Below are positions 7,689 to 16,728 of a stretch of DNA of 33,262 bases, in pieces. The translations under genes were made by a program, and so were the position numbers. The notes beneath the pieces were generated by a model. It was not told the origin of the DNA, did no database searches, and saw only the letters and a program-made list of their open reading frames with translations. Numbering within the stretch: the stretch's first letter is position 1; each line of letters begins with the position of its first letter. This DNA is from Thermodesulfovibrionales bacterium (lineage in GTDB: Bacteria > Nitrospirota > Thermodesulfovibrionia > Thermodesulfovibrionales > CALJEL01): assembly GCA_026417875.1 (NCBI GenBank), contig JAOACK010000015.1, positions 1-33,262 on the forward strand. Direction: 5' to 3'.

Positions 7689-9031
7689 TAATAGGTGGTG
7701 GAATATCAGGCCTTTCCCTCGGTTATTTTTTACTTAAGAAAAAATCAGATCTGGAAATAACAATCCTTGAATCCCAAGAAAGACCTGGAGGAAAGATATG
7801 GACAGAAAGGTCAGAAGGGTTTATTTGTGAGGCTGGAGTAAATGGATTTCTTGACAATAAGAAGGGCACCCTAATGCTTGCAGAGATGCTTGGCCTTAAA
7901 CCTTTAAGAAGTAATGATAGTGCAAGAAAAAGATATGTCTATTTTAAAAACAGGCTTAATTTAATCCCTGATAATCCACAAAAGATATTTCTATCAAATT
8001 TTCTTAGTCTAAAGGCAAGGCTAAGAATGATTGGAGAATATTTTGTTCCTAAGAGGGAACTTGAAGATGAAACAGTTGAGTCCTTTGTAATAAGAAGGGT
8101 GGGTAGAGAATTTTTCGAAAAACTCCTTGATCCAATGGTAACAGGTATATATGCTGGTGATCCTTCAAAATTAAGCATCAGAAGTTGTTTTCCTAAGGTT
8201 TATGACCTGGAAAGAAAATACGGTGGCTTGATAAAGGGATTCATCGCTCTGGCAAAGGAGGCAAAAAAAACCGGCAGAAAGGTGGAAGCAGGTCCTGGTG
8301 GAGTTTTACATTCCTTTGAAGGGGGGATGTATACACTTATAGAATATCTAAGAGATTATTTAGGAAAAAGAATTAAAACGGGAACACCCGTTAAGGCAGT
8401 TGATAAAATAAATGGGAAATACAGAATATACCTGAAAAATGGAGAAAACATGGAGGCTGAAAGAATTATAGTATCAGCACCGGCACCAGAAACTGCTGAG
8501 ATGATCGGGGATCTCAGTAAAGAACTTTCAGCTCTTCTTAAAGAAATCCCCTATCCACCTATATCAGTTGTTGCCCTTGGTTTCAGAAAAGAAGATTTAA
8601 ATATTGATACAGATTATTTTGGATTCCTCATACCTGGCAAGGAGAAAAAGAGGATTCTTGGCTGTCTTTTTGATTCAAGTATATTTCCTAAGAGGGCACC
8701 TGAAGGCCATGTGCTTCTCAGGTGCATGCTAGGAGGCGAAAGAGCACCTGAACTCGCTATGCTTGATGATAAAGAACTCTTTAATACAGTTCTTGAGGAA
8801 CTTGATAGTATTACAGGTCTTAAGGCAGAGCCTGTTTTTAAAAGAATCTTCAGATACGACAAAGCAATTCCACAGTATACCATAGGCCATTCAAAAAGAC
8901 TTGAAGATATTGACAGGATATTATCTGGATTCAGAGGCCTTTATCTTGCTGGAAACGCTTACCGAGGAGTTGCAATTAATGATTGTATCGCCAACAGCGC
9001 AGAACTTGCTGAAAAGATACTCGCAGAATGA
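7673..9031 (+). CDS. hemY: Protoporphyrinogen/coproporphyrinogen oxidase (FAD, HemY type)
   Basis: FAD enzyme that oxidises a porphyrinogen to the porphyrin used by ferrochelatase. The N-terminal Rossmann motif is [16 protein letters not shown] (residues about 5-20), followed by the acidic ribose-binding Glu in LESQERPGGKI. The C-terminal FAD closing region is LYLAGNAYRGVAINDCI. At 452 aa it is normal for HemY/HemG of the monotopic flavoprotein family. GGAGG lies 8 nt before ATG 7673, inside the end of hemH, so translation is coupled. The family normally uses O2, so in an anaerobe another acceptor or microaerobic use would be needed; this is inference. Whether it acts in the protoporphyrin or the coproporphyrin route is not settled by sequence. 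Confidence 0.92.
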   Translation: MAEIVIIGGGISGLSLGYFLLKKKSDLEITILESQERPGGKIWTERSEGFICEAGVNGFLDNKKGTLMLAEMLGLKPLRSNDSARKRYVYFKNRLNLIPDNPQKIFLSNFLSLKARLRMIGEYFVPKRELEDETVESFVIRRVGREFFEKLLDPMVTGIYAGDPSKLSIRSCFPKVYDLERKYGGLIKGFIALAKEAKKTGRKVEAGPGGVLHSFEGGMYTLIEYLRDYLGKRIKTGTPVKAVDKINGKYRIYLKNGENMEAERIIVSAPAPETAEMIGDLSKELSALLKEIPYPPISVVALGFRKEDLNIDTDYFGFLIPGKEKKRILGCLFDSSIFPKRAPEGHVLLRCMLGGERAPELAMLDDKELFNTVLEELDSITGLKAEPVFKRIFRYDKAIPQYTIGHSKRLEDIDRILSGFRGLYLAGNAYRGVAINDCIANSAELAEKILAE

Positions 9032-9073
9032 AGATTACATTAAATCTTTAGTTGCGAAATCTAATCTCTACAA

Positions 9074-9158
9074 TGCCGGAGGCCGGACTCGAACCGGCAC
9101 GGTGCAAAGCACCGAGGGATTTTAAGTCCCTTGCGTCTACCAATTCCGCCACTCCGGC
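9074..9158 (-). tRNA. tRNA-Leu (anticodon TAA)
   Basis: The minus strand folds as a class II tRNA: acceptor GCCGGAG pairs with CTCCGGC, the anticodon loop reads CTTAAAA with TAA, there is a long variable arm, and the T loop is GGTTCGAGTCC. Length is 85 nt. The 3' CCA is not encoded (the next bases are TTG), unlike the other two tRNAs here. It lies between hemY and the tRNA-binding-domain gene, on the opposite strand. Confidence 0.95.
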
Positions 9159-9166
9159 TATTAAAC

Positions 9167-9195
9167 ATTTTATAAGATTTTCGAATTTTTTTCAA
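9167..9195 (-). promoter_or_regulatory. Promoter of tRNA-Leu
   Basis: Minus strand: TTGAAA (9190-9195), 17 nt, TAAAAT (9167-9172), then 8 nt to the first base of the tRNA. Confidence 0.6.
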
Positions 9196-9202
9196 ATAAC
9201 CC

Positions 9203-9231
9203 TTGAGTTGAGCTTTAAAGTAAATTATGAT
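9203..9231 (+). promoter_or_regulatory. Promoter of the tRNA-binding-domain gene
   Basis: TTGAGT (9203-9208), 17 nt, TATGAT (9226-9231). About 16 nt of sequence to the start at 9248 include the Shine-Dalgarno AAAGGAG. It lies back to back with the tRNA-Leu promoter. Confidence 0.5.
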
Positions 9232-9247
9232 TTTTAAAGGAGTCAGC

Positions 9248-9571
9248 ATGATAACTATCGAGGATTTTTCAAAGATTGAACTGAGGACAGGTAAGGTTCT
9301 TGAAGCAAAGAGGATAGAAGGATCAAATAAGCTTATTGTAATGAAGGTTGATACAGGAAATGAGGTCAGGCAGATTGTTGCTGGTATAGGAAAGGTCTAT
9401 TCACCTGAAGAACTTACCGGAAAGACAATTGTAGTTATAACAAATCTTCAGCCTGTAAAACTCATGGGTGTAGAATCACAGGGAATGCTTCTTGCGGCCT
9501 CAGACGATGAAGGTAGACTATCCATACTTACTACTGAAAGAGAGGTAAAGATAGGCTCAAAGATTAAGTGA
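9248..9571 (+). CDS. Stand-alone tRNA-binding domain protein (MetG C-terminal type)
   Basis: A 107-aa protein consisting of one OB-fold tRNA-binding domain like the C-terminal appendix of methionyl-tRNA synthetase (MetG beta). The start MITIEDFSKIELRTGKVLEAKRI, the RQIVAGIGKVYSPEELTGK block and the closing KLMGVESQGMLLAAS are characteristic of this family. It would bind tRNA non-specifically and, as a free subunit, could assist MetRS; a CsaA-like chaperone role is the alternative. I use ATG 9248, which has AAAGGAG six bases upstream; an in-frame ATG at 9227 lies within the -10 region. It is monocistronic, with its tail facing gspJ 26 bp away. Confidence 0.85.
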   Translation: MITIEDFSKIELRTGKVLEAKRIEGSNKLIVMKVDTGNEVRQIVAGIGKVYSPEELTGKTIVVITNLQPVKLMGVESQGMLLAASDDEGRLSILTTEREVKIGSKIK

Positions 9572-9597
9572 ATAATATAAAATACTTTAAAAGAAAG

Positions 9598-10251
9598 CTA
9601 ATCCATACCTGCTGTTCTGATGGAGACAATAATTTCTGGGATTTCTATAATTTTACCTTTATTCATTAATCTTAATTTTATCTTTACAGCTGCCGGCAGA
9701 TATTCTTTTTCACTATCCCAGTTATCCTGCCAGTTATTATCCACAGGATTAAGATATTCACAGCTCAATGATTCAACAGAGTTGTCAAGAACAAAAGCCC
9801 CATCTTCATTACCTTCAAGGTTTTCTTCAAGGAAATATATGCTGTCCTTTTCTTTAAGACCTTCACTGTCTTTAAAAAGATAAACCCATTTAAGTCCTGC
9901 AAGATCATAAGGTTTTCCTGTCTCTGGTATTACAGATGTTGTAACAAATCCTAAGCTATCTGATTTACCAAGGAAGAATAACCTCTCCTTACCTTCCCTA
10001 TTAATCGATTTATAGGGATAGATCCCTCTAATCAACCAGCTAATTCTTGCATTTAATACTCTTATTTTCTGGGATATTTCATCCTGTTCAGTTATCTTTT
10101 CGTAGGAACGGGAGCTGAGCCTGAAAATTGAAAATATTAAAAGTATAATGAGTAAAGAGATAGAAAAAGCTATTAAAAGTTCAATAAGTGTGAATCCCTT
10201 ACTCTTCACCTGTTTCTTTTTCTCCGTAGAGTTTAATTGTCCTAATTTCAT
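9598..10251 (-). CDS. gspJ: Type II secretion minor pseudopilin GspJ-like
   Basis: A 217-aa prepilin-like protein. A short basic leader ends in a prepilin peptidase site KG/FTLIELL (cleavage after Gly19, Glu+5 present), followed by a hydrophobic helix (about 20-40) and a large periplasmic domain. Position and size match GspJ, the tip-complex pseudopilin of type II secretion. ATG 10251 lies inside gspI (53-nt overlap). An alternative GTG at 10209 has GGAG upstream and would leave a leader of only four residues before the cleavage Gly, so the start is uncertain. It is the last gene of the long minus-strand array. Confidence 0.75.
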   Translation of the reverse strand: MKLGQLNSTEKKKQVKSKGFTLIELLIAFSISLLIILLIFSIFRLSSRSYEKITEQDEISQKIRVLNARISWLIRGIYPYKSINREGKERLFFLGKSDSLGFVTTSVIPETGKPYDLAGLKWVYLFKDSEGLKEKDSIYFLEENLEGNEDGAFVLDNSVESLSCEYLNPVDNNWQDNWDSEKEYLPAAVKIKLRLMNKGKIIEIPEIIVSIRTAGMD

Positions 10252-10600
10252 AATGATTATTGTTCCACGATACCCTTATAAGTACCTCGTAAAGCTTCAG
10301 CTGCTCTGAAATCTCATCAATGATCCTGATTTCTCTTGTAAGTGTGTACTTATCAAAAAATTCCTTCTCTGAGCCAGGCTCTACAGTTCCTGATAGGGCC
10401 TTTTCTGTCTCTGAACCTGCAAGAATCATTGCTGCTGTATAATCTGCAGTTTTTCTTGAACTTTTTAGATTCTGAGAAAATAATTCCATCAGGGTAGCTC
10501 CAACAACTGCAAGGAGGGCTAGTGCTACCACCACCTCTATCAGGGTGAATCCCTCAGTCTTTTTCCACTGTAATCTTTGATGTAATACTGTCAATAGCAA
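10199..10600 (-). CDS. gspI: Type II secretion minor pseudopilin GspI-like
   Basis: A 133-aa prepilin-like protein with the processing site EG/FTLIEVVVALALLAVVGA near residue 17, Glu at +5 and a single hydrophobic helix. The small periplasmic domain fits GspI. No ATG is available in frame; the start must be a TTG at 10600 or 10594, within the tail of gspH. The non-ATG start and the overlap suggest it is made only by translational coupling, at low dose, as expected for a tip component. Confidence 0.7.
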   Translation of the reverse strand: MLLTVLHQRLQWKKTEGFTLIEVVVALALLAVVGATLMELFSQNLKSSRKTADYTAAMILAGSETEKALSGTVEPGSEKEFFDKYTLTREIRIIDEISEQLKLYEVLIRVSWNNNHYEIRTIKLYGEKETGEE

Positions 10601-10979
10601 TTCTATAGGACCTGCCTTTTTTATCTGTAATCTTTATTGTTCCTCCTGTATTATCTCCTAAAGGTGAAAAGACTATATCTTTGCCCTCAATCTTAAACTG
10701 CTCAAAAACAACTTTTACCTTTGAACCCTCTATCCAGCAAGTACCCTCATTAGCATCAATCCTCAGCACCACAGGTTTTCTTTCAGACATTGCCATGAGT
10801 TTTGCCCTGTTTAAGAGCCTTACTATTCTATTTGCATCTTCTTTGAGAAGGAATTTTTCATAAAGATTGGCAGTATTAATAAGAACTATGGAGAGAAAGA
10901 TTACAATTAAAGAAGAGGCTATTAAAAGCTCTATCAGGGTAAAGCCTTTACTCCCAGCTTGTAATATCTCTGTTTTCAC
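10554..10979 (-). CDS. gspH: Type II secretion pseudopilin GspH-like
   Basis: Prepilin-like protein of about 141 aa. The processing site is KG/FTLIELLIASSLIVIFLSI, followed by a beta-rich periplasmic domain like GspH or FimT. The true start is uncertain. GTG 10979 gives a short leader (VKTEILQAGSKG); GTGs at 10985 and 10988 and an ATG near 10997 are also in frame. All lie inside the end of gspG. Longer frames up to 11108 fully overlap gspG and are not credible. Confidence 0.7.
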   Translation of the reverse strand: MKTEILQAGSKGFTLIELLIASSLIVIFLSIVLINTANLYEKFLLKEDANRIVRLLNRAKLMAMSERKPVVLRIDANEGTCWIEGSKVKVVFEQFKIEGKDIVFSPLGDNTGGTIKITDKKGRSYRIAIDSITSKITVEKD

Positions 10980-11358
10980 CCTCACCACCAGGTGCGCCAT
11001 CGGCACCATAGGATAAAAGGTCATAATCTCCGTGATTACCTGGACTCTGGTAAATGTAAGGTCTTCCCCAGGGATCAAGCGGGATGCCTTTTTTAAGATA
11101 AGGTCCATCCCAGCCAGGGATACCGGGATTAGATATAAGGGCGTTTAGACCTTCTGCTGTTGTAGGGTATCTTCCTGTATCAAGTCTGAACTGATCCAGT
11201 GCCTGACCAAGTAACTCAATCTGAACCCTTGCTGCTTGGTATCTACCTTTTTTTTCTTTTGCGATATATCTGGGCACCACGAGGGCAGCAAGAAGTCCAA
11301 GGATTACCATAACAACCAGGAGCTCCACAAGTGTGAATCCTCTGTTATTTCTTTTCAT
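10948..11358 (-). CDS. gspG: Type II secretion major pseudopilin GspG
   Basis: Major subunit of the periplasmic pseudopilus. The leader is very short (MKRNNRG), followed by FTLVELLVVMVILGLLAAL with Glu+5. The downstream GRYPTTAEGLNALI, WDGPYLKKGIPLDPWGRPY and YDLLSYGADG signatures with acidic calcium-loop residues are typical of GspG. I use ATG 11358, which has GAGGAGG five bases upstream; the in-frame GTG at 11364 lies within that ribosome site. It is 136 aa long, normal for the family. Confidence 0.93.
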   Translation of the reverse strand: MKRNNRGFTLVELLVVMVILGLLAALVVPRYIAKEKKGRYQAARVQIELLGQALDQFRLDTGRYPTTAEGLNALISNPGIPGWDGPYLKKGIPLDPWGRPYIYQSPGNHGDYDLLSYGADGAPGGEGENRDITSWE

Positions 11359-11376
11359 ACTCACCTCCTCAAAAAT

Positions 11377-12567
11377 TTATATAGGCATTTCATTAATGCT
11401 GAATATCGCAAGTAACATTGATATTACAATAACTGCAACTATTGTTCCCATTACTATTATCATTATGGGTTCAAAAAGACCTATGAGTCTTTTAATATGA
11501 GATGTAACCTCCCTTTCATATCTCTCCGCGATTGAAAGAAAGGTCTCCTCAAGACGGCCGGCCTCCTCACCTACTGATACCATCTGGCTGAGCACAGGTG
11601 GAAAGGCGCCTGACTCTTTTAAAGGTATCGCCACACCTCGACCCTTTCGAACACCTTCTTCAAGGGGCTTGAGCTTCTCAGAGATTATCCTATTGCCAGC
11701 AACCTCCCTTGCAAGCCTGATAGATTCAAGAAGAGGTACACCACCCTGAAGAAGGCTACCAAGGGTTCTTGAAAACCTAGCTACAGCCAATCTCATGAAG
11801 ATTTCTTTTAAAACAGGTATCCTTAATTTTATGTCATCAATAAAATTCCTTCCCTGAGGAAGCTGTATATAATATCTTGTTGCAAGAAGTATGAATGCAA
11901 AAGCTCCTGCGATAATCCACCAGAAAGATGAAAGAAAGGAGCTTACTGAAAAGACTATCTGGGTGCTAAAGGGTATAACAGAACCAAGTTCTTCAAACAT
12001 CTTCTTGAACCTCGGTATAACATAAAAGATAATAACCCCCAGAGCAATAATTCCAACACCTGTAAGAAGGGCCGGATAAATAAGTGCACCTTTAATCTCA
12101 TCTTTTGTAGAGATATTTATTTCAAGAAAATGCTCAAGCCTTTTTAGAGAAGCCTCCAGTGCTCCACTCATCTCACCTGATCTTATCATGTTTACATATA
12201 CTGATGAGAATTCCCTGTGTTTTGCTAGTGACTGGGAGAGAGATAGTCCCTGTTCTATATCCAGATAGACCTTTGATATAATCTCCCTCATTACGGGTTT
12301 TGCTGAATGTTCTGAAAGAACCCTGAGAGCCCTGTCAAGACCCAGTCCTGCCTCGAGAAGATTTCTTAATTCCTGTGTAAAGGAAAGGATATCTTTTTCA
12401 TTTATCTTCTTAAAAAAAGGTCGTCTCTTTGAGATTTCTTTTATCTCAACAGGTATGAGACTTCTCTCCTTCAGTATATCTTTTATAACATTAATATCAG
12501 GTGCTTCAATAACTTCTTTGAGTCTTACACCTGAGCTGTTAACTGCTTTTATACTGAAAAGCGGCAT
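11377..12567 (-). CDS. gspF: Type II secretion inner-membrane platform protein GspF
   Basis: Polytopic platform protein that couples the assembly ATPase to pseudopilus growth. Two repeated cytoplasmic GspF domains (about 60-185 and 265-385) are separated by two hydrophobic segments (about 165-190 and 215-235), and there is a final transmembrane helix near the C-terminus. The repeats share the pattern of GGVPLLESIRLA versus AGLGLDRALRVL. I use ATG 12567: it sits one base after the purB stop (TAA, a, ATG) with GGGGAC upstream, whereas the slightly longer TTG at 12579 lies within purB. Length is about 396 aa. Confidence 0.92.
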   Translation of the reverse strand: MPLFSIKAVNSSGVRLKEVIEAPDINVIKDILKERSLIPVEIKEISKRRPFFKKINEKDILSFTQELRNLLEAGLGLDRALRVLSEHSAKPVMREIISKVYLDIEQGLSLSQSLAKHREFSSVYVNMIRSGEMSGALEASLKRLEHFLEINISTKDEIKGALIYPALLTGVGIIALGVIIFYVIPRFKKMFEELGSVIPFSTQIVFSVSSFLSSFWWIIAGAFAFILLATRYYIQLPQGRNFIDDIKLRIPVLKEIFMRLAVARFSRTLGSLLQGGVPLLESIRLAREVAGNRIISEKLKPLEEGVRKGRGVAIPLKESGAFPPVLSQMVSVGEEAGRLEETFLSIAERYEREVTSHIKRLIGLFEPIMIIVMGTIVAVIVISMLLAIFSINEMPI

Positions 12568-12568
12568 T

Positions 12569-13864
12569 TTAGTCCCCAAGCACCCTTTTATAAATATAAT
12601 CTATATTCCTCATATAATAACCGAGATCAAAAGCCCTTTCTATCTCCTCAGGATTGAGGTACTGCAGGATATCACTGTCAGAAAGAACCAATTGCTTGAA
12701 ATCCTGTTTCTCCTTCCAGCTCTTCATGGCATTTCTCTGTACATATTTATATGCTTCTTCCCCTGTAAGACCCTTTTCTGTAAGCATCAGAAGTATCCTC
12801 TGAGAATTGTAAAGTCCGTAACTTCTTGCTATATTTTCCATCATCCTTTCAGGATAGACCTGGAGATCTTTTATAATACCTGTAAGTCTTACAAGCATGT
12901 AATCAATGAGTATAGTACTGTCAGGTATTATTACCCTTTCAACTGAGGAATGGGATATATCCCTTTCATGCCAGAGGGCAATGTTATCTAAGGCTGCCAT
13001 TAGATTTGCCTTTACAACCCTTGAAAGGCCACAGAGGTTTTCAGCTCCTACAGGATTTCTCTTATGGGGCATCGCCGATGAACCCTTCTGGCCTTCAGTA
13101 AAGGGTTCTTCAGCCTCAAGTACCTCTGTCCTCTGGAGATGTCTAACCTCAAGACTGATCTTTTCAATTGTTGCTGCTGTAATTGCCATTGCTGAAAGAT
13201 ATTCAGCATGTCTGTCCCTCTGGACTATCTGGTTAGCTACAGGTTCAGGATTCAACCCGAGTTTTTTACAGACTTTTTCCTCTATTTCAGGAGGAATGTT
13301 TGAGAATGTACCGACTGCTCCAGATATCTTTCCTGCATTGATAACATCCCTTGCTCTTTTTATTCTTTCCAAATTACGCTCCATCTCAGAATACCAGAGC
13401 AGAAATTTAAGCCCAAAGGACATAGGTTCAGCATGAACTCCATGTGTTCTACCCATACATGGAATATCTTTATATCTCAAAGCCTTTTCTTTTAGAATTG
13501 AAAGTAAATTCTTAATATTTTCAATTATAATATCAGCTGCCTCTCTCATTAAAAGGCTGAGTGCTGTATCCACGATATCAGAGGATGTGAGTCCCTTATG
13601 GACATATCTTGACTCAGGACCTATATGCTCAGACAGAGACTGAAGAAAGGCGATAACATCATGTTTTACAGTACGCTCTACTTCTTCAATTCTTTGAAGA
13701 TCAAAGCCAGCCCTTTCCTTTATTTTCTTAAGAGCCTCATCAGGTATTTCTCCAAGCTCATGCCATGCCTCACACACAGCTATTTCTACCTCAAGCCATT
13801 TTTTGAACTTATTTTCTGGTGACCAGAGCTTCTGCATTACAGGTCTTGTATAACGCTCAATCAT
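12569..13864 (-). CDS. purB: Adenylosuccinate lyase
   Basis: Catalyses two fumarate-releasing steps of purine synthesis (SAICAR to AICAR and adenylosuccinate to AMP); cytosolic homotetramer. The superfamily signature SSAMPHKRNP is intact and carries the flexible catalytic loop. The GRTHGVHAEP block with its His and the TSSDIVDTALSLL block are present. At 431 aa it belongs to the shorter PurB class. AAGGAG lies about ten bases before ATG 13864. It sits 3 nt behind the phosphoesterase gene and directly ahead of gspF, an unrelated function sharing one transcript. Confidence 0.97.
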   Translation of the reverse strand: MIERYTRPVMQKLWSPENKFKKWLEVEIAVCEAWHELGEIPDEALKKIKERAGFDLQRIEEVERTVKHDVIAFLQSLSEHIGPESRYVHKGLTSSDIVDTALSLLMREAADIIIENIKNLLSILKEKALRYKDIPCMGRTHGVHAEPMSFGLKFLLWYSEMERNLERIKRARDVINAGKISGAVGTFSNIPPEIEEKVCKKLGLNPEPVANQIVQRDRHAEYLSAMAITAATIEKISLEVRHLQRTEVLEAEEPFTEGQKGSSAMPHKRNPVGAENLCGLSRVVKANLMAALDNIALWHERDISHSSVERVIIPDSTILIDYMLVRLTGIIKDLQVYPERMMENIARSYGLYNSQRILLMLTEKGLTGEEAYKYVQRNAMKSWKEKQDFKQLVLSDSDILQYLNPEEIERAFDLGYYMRNIDYIYKRVLGD

Positions 13865-13867
13865 AAC

Positions 13868-14599
13868 TCAGACTCCTTTCTTCAATCTATCAATTAATGG
13901 ATAGGGCAAACCAACGTCTTTCATCTTTTTTTGAGTTTTCTCTATATCATAAGGCAGTCTTATAAAATTTATACCACTTCCATTAAAGATAGCATAACAT
14001 GCCCTTGGATCACCATCCCTTGGCTGACCTACACTTCCTGCATTTATAATATACCTGCTTTTATCCTTTATCATGCAGGGCCTATCTGTTCTTATAATTA
14101 GCTCTCCCTGGTCTGTTTTTTCTACAATAAATGGTGAATGGCTATGTCCTATGAAGCAGAGCCTTTCATTGAAATAATAAAAATTAATCATAGCATCTCT
14201 AAGGGTTATTATATAATGCCACTCTTCAGGCTCCCTTGGTGAGGCATGAACTGCCAGGATATCAATTTCCTTGTACATATAATTAGACTTAAGAGGTAAT
14301 GTCTTAAGAAAATCAAATGATTTTTTTGTTAAAACAGATCTTGTCCATAATATTGCATCCCTTGCTATTTCATTAAAATACTCATCAAGGGAAGGGTCTA
14401 TAACCGCCCTGTCATGATTTCCTGCTACCATAGAGATACACTCATTTTTTAAGATTTCAAGAACAGCTTCAGGATCAGGGCCATAACCTACTGCATCTCC
14501 AAGAAAAATTATATTCTTTATTTGATTTCTTTTTATATCAGAAATTACAGTATTAAGGGCTTCAAGATTTCCGTGTACATCTGATATAACTGCAAGCAT
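13868..14599 (-). CDS. Metallophosphoesterase (calcineurin-like)
   Basis: A 243-aa phosphoesterase with the full dinuclear-metal motif set: D-x-H in SDVHGN (residues about 6-11), GD in FLGDAVGYG, GNHD, a His in AVHASP and GHSH. It resembles the YfcE/MJ0936-type single-domain family that hydrolyses phosphodiesters or phosphoproteins. The physiological substrate cannot be told from sequence. Its ATG overlaps the nusB stop by one base (TGATG), and purB follows after 3 nt. Confidence 0.85.
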   Translation of the reverse strand: MLAVISDVHGNLEALNTVISDIKRNQIKNIIFLGDAVGYGPDPEAVLEILKNECISMVAGNHDRAVIDPSLDEYFNEIARDAILWTRSVLTKKSFDFLKTLPLKSNYMYKEIDILAVHASPREPEEWHYIITLRDAMINFYYFNERLCFIGHSHSPFIVEKTDQGELIIRTDRPCMIKDKSRYIINAGSVGQPRDGDPRACYAIFNGSGINFIRLPYDIEKTQKKMKDVGLPYPLIDRLKKGV

Positions 14600-15030
14600 C
14601 AGGTCTTTTTCGTCAACTCAACCCTTGAGGCTACTTCCCTTGCAATTCTGTCAAGGATTCCATTTATGAAAGATGGGGAATCCTCTGAAGAATATCTCTT
14701 TGCTATCTCGATTGCCTCATTTATGGTAACAGGCGCAGGTATATCAGGTCTATAAAGGAGTTCATATGTAGCTAGTCTGAGAATATTTCTATCAACAGCT
14801 GCCATCCTTTCTACTGTCCAGTGCTCCGAAACACTGCTAATTATATCATCTATTTCCTTTATATGTTTTAAGGTTCCGTAAAGTAACTCTTCTGCAAAGG
14901 TCCGTATATCCTCTGCTTCAATTCTCATCGACCAGAAATCTTCAAGCTCTTTTTTATCAGGTATCTTCTTGGTGAAATCATACTGAAAGAGGAGTTGCAA
15001 AGCACATTCTCTTGAGGTTCTCCTTTTCAT
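14599..15030 (-). CDS. nusB: Transcription antitermination factor NusB
   Basis: All-helical RNA-binding protein that, with S10 (NusE), assembles the antitermination complex on rRNA operons. The 143-aa length, the opening RRTSRECALQLLFQYD and the C-terminal INEAIEIAKRYSSEDSPSFINGILD are family signatures. It begins 3 nt after the ribH stop without a good Shine-Dalgarno, so coupling is likely. The ribH-nusB order is widely conserved in bacteria. Confidence 0.96.
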   Translation of the reverse strand: MKRRTSRECALQLLFQYDFTKKIPDKKELEDFWSMRIEAEDIRTFAEELLYGTLKHIKEIDDIISSVSEHWTVERMAAVDRNILRLATYELLYRPDIPAPVTINEAIEIAKRYSSEDSPSFINGILDRIAREVASRVELTKKT

Positions 15031-15033
15031 GGA

Positions 15034-15495
15034 TTAAATCTTTTTAAGAACCTGTGCCATCTCAATAGCTGTAAGAGCAGCATCCCATCCCTTATTACCG
15101 GCTTTGGAGCCAGCTCTTTCAATTGCCTGCTCAATGGTATCAGCAGTAATAATCCCAAAGGTAACAGGAATGCCTGTTTCAAGACCAACCTGGGCAATAC
15201 CCTTTGAAACCTCAGAGGCAACATATTCAAAATGTGGTGTAGCACCCCTTATTACTGTTCCAATACAGATAATTGCATTATAAATACCTTTTTTTGCCAC
15301 TGACTTTGCAACAAGGGGGATCTCGAAAGCTCCTGGAACCTTTACAATATCTATAGACCTGTCCTCTGCTCCGTGCCTTAAAAGACAATCCTTCGCTCCC
15401 TCAAGCAGTCTTTCTGTAATAAAATCATTGAACCTGCTAACTATTATGCAAAATTTCAGACCCTGTGCCTGAAGCTCTCCCTCAATTATTTTCAT
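15034..15495 (-). CDS. ribH: 6,7-dimethyl-8-ribityllumazine synthase
   Basis: Condenses the pyrimidine intermediate with 3,4-dihydroxy-2-butanone 4-phosphate to the riboflavin precursor lumazine; often forms 60-mer shells. I place the start at ATG 15495 (153 aa, [15 protein letters not shown]), with AAGGAGGA eight bases upstream. The longer frame to 15576 reads into ribBA. Conserved parts are [44 protein letters not shown] and the GNKGWDAA tail with the catalytic His region. It lies 13 nt after ribBA. Confidence 0.97.
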   Translation of the reverse strand: MKIIEGELQAQGLKFCIIVSRFNDFITERLLEGAKDCLLRHGAEDRSIDIVKVPGAFEIPLVAKSVAKKGIYNAIICIGTVIRGATPHFEYVASEVSKGIAQVGLETGIPVTFGIITADTIEQAIERAGSKAGNKGWDAALTAIEMAQVLKKI

Positions 15496-15508
15496 GTTTA
15501 TTTCCTCC

Positions 15509-16717
15509 TTAAACATTTTCAAGAAGATGACCGAGTTTTTTCTTTTTTGTTCTAAGATAAACAAGATTTTTATCATGGGGCTTTATCTCTATGGGAACTC
15601 TTTCAATAACCTTCAATCCATATCCTTCAAGTCCTACTATCTTTTTTGGATTATTTGTCATAAGCCTCATATTCTTTACCCCAAGGTCAACCAGTATCTG
15701 GGCGCCTATTCCATAGTCTCTGAGATCAGGTTTAAAGCCGAGCTGGATATTTGCTTCCACGGTATCAAGCCCCTTGTCTTGCAGCTCGTAAGCTTTCAGC
15801 TTATTCTCAAGTCCTATGCCCCTACCTTCTTGCTTCATGTAAAGTATAATACCCTTACCTTCCCGCTGTACCATCTCCATTGCCCTGTGAAGCTGTTCGC
15901 CACAATCACATCTTTTTGAGCCAAAGACATCTCCTGTAAGACATTCTGAATGAACCCTTACAAGAACAGGTTCATCAGGCTTTATATCACCCTTTACAAG
16001 GGCGATATGTATATTAGAATCTACATAATTTGAATAGGCAATGGCTGTAAAATCTCCATAATCAGTGGGAAGTTTAGTGGTTGCAATCCTCTTTACAAGT
16101 CTTTCTGTCCTCATTCTGTATTTAATAAGATCTTTGATCGTCACAATCTTTAGGTTATGTTTTTTAGCAAATTCCATCAATTCAGGAACCCTCGCCATTG
16201 TTCCATCATCATTCATTATCTCACATATAACACCTGCTGGATAGAGACCTGCAAGTCTTGCAAGGTCAACGGAACCTTCTGTGTGCCCCACCCTCTGGAG
16301 AACTCCGCCTGGCCTTGCCTTAAGAGGAAAGACATGACCTGGTCTTGCAAGGTCTTCAGGTTTGGTTTTGGGATCTATTGCTGTAAGGATTGTTTTTGCC
16401 CTGTCATGTGCAGAAATGCCTGTGGTTACACCTCTCTTTGCCTCAATGGATATGGTGAAGGCAGTACCATAGGGTGATGAATTTTCGTCTGTCATCATGG
16501 GTAGTTTAAGTTCTTCAACACGCTCAGGGGTAAGGCTAAGGCATATTAGACCCCTTCCATACTTTGCCATAAAGTTTATTGCCTCTGGGGTAACCTTTTC
16601 AGCAGCCATGCAGAGATCACCTTCATTTTCCCTGTCTTCATCATCAACGAGGATAATCATCCTGCCCTTCTGGAGTTCTTCTATTGCCTCATCAATAGTA
16701 TTGAATTTATATTCCAT
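15509..16717 (-). CDS. ribBA: Bifunctional DHBP synthase / GTP cyclohydrolase II
   Basis: Supplies both branches of riboflavin synthesis. The N-terminal domain (about 1-200) makes 3,4-dihydroxy-2-butanone 4-phosphate from ribulose 5-phosphate and has the acidic metal loop [11 protein letters not shown] and [16 protein letters not shown]. The C-terminal domain (about 207-400) opens the GTP ring and shows the zinc cysteines in [21 protein letters not shown]-like order plus the KQEGRGIGL motif. Both active sites look intact. AGGAGGT lies seven bases before ATG 16717. It sits 11 nt after ribE. Confidence 0.97.
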   Translation of the reverse strand: MEYKFNTIDEAIEELQKGRMIILVDDEDRENEGDLCMAAEKVTPEAINFMAKYGRGLICLSLTPERVEELKLPMMTDENSSPYGTAFTISIEAKRGVTTGISAHDRAKTILTAIDPKTKPEDLARPGHVFPLKARPGGVLQRVGHTEGSVDLARLAGLYPAGVICEIMNDDGTMARVPELMEFAKKHNLKIVTIKDLIKYRMRTERLVKRIATTKLPTDYGDFTAIAYSNYVDSNIHIALVKGDIKPDEPVLVRVHSECLTGDVFGSKRCDCGEQLHRAMEMVQREGKGIILYMKQEGRGIGLENKLKAYELQDKGLDTVEANIQLGFKPDLRDYGIGAQILVDLGVKNMRLMTNNPKKIVGLEGYGLKVIERVPIEIKPHDKNLVYLRTKKKKLGHLLENV

Positions 16718-16728
16718 AAACCTACCTC

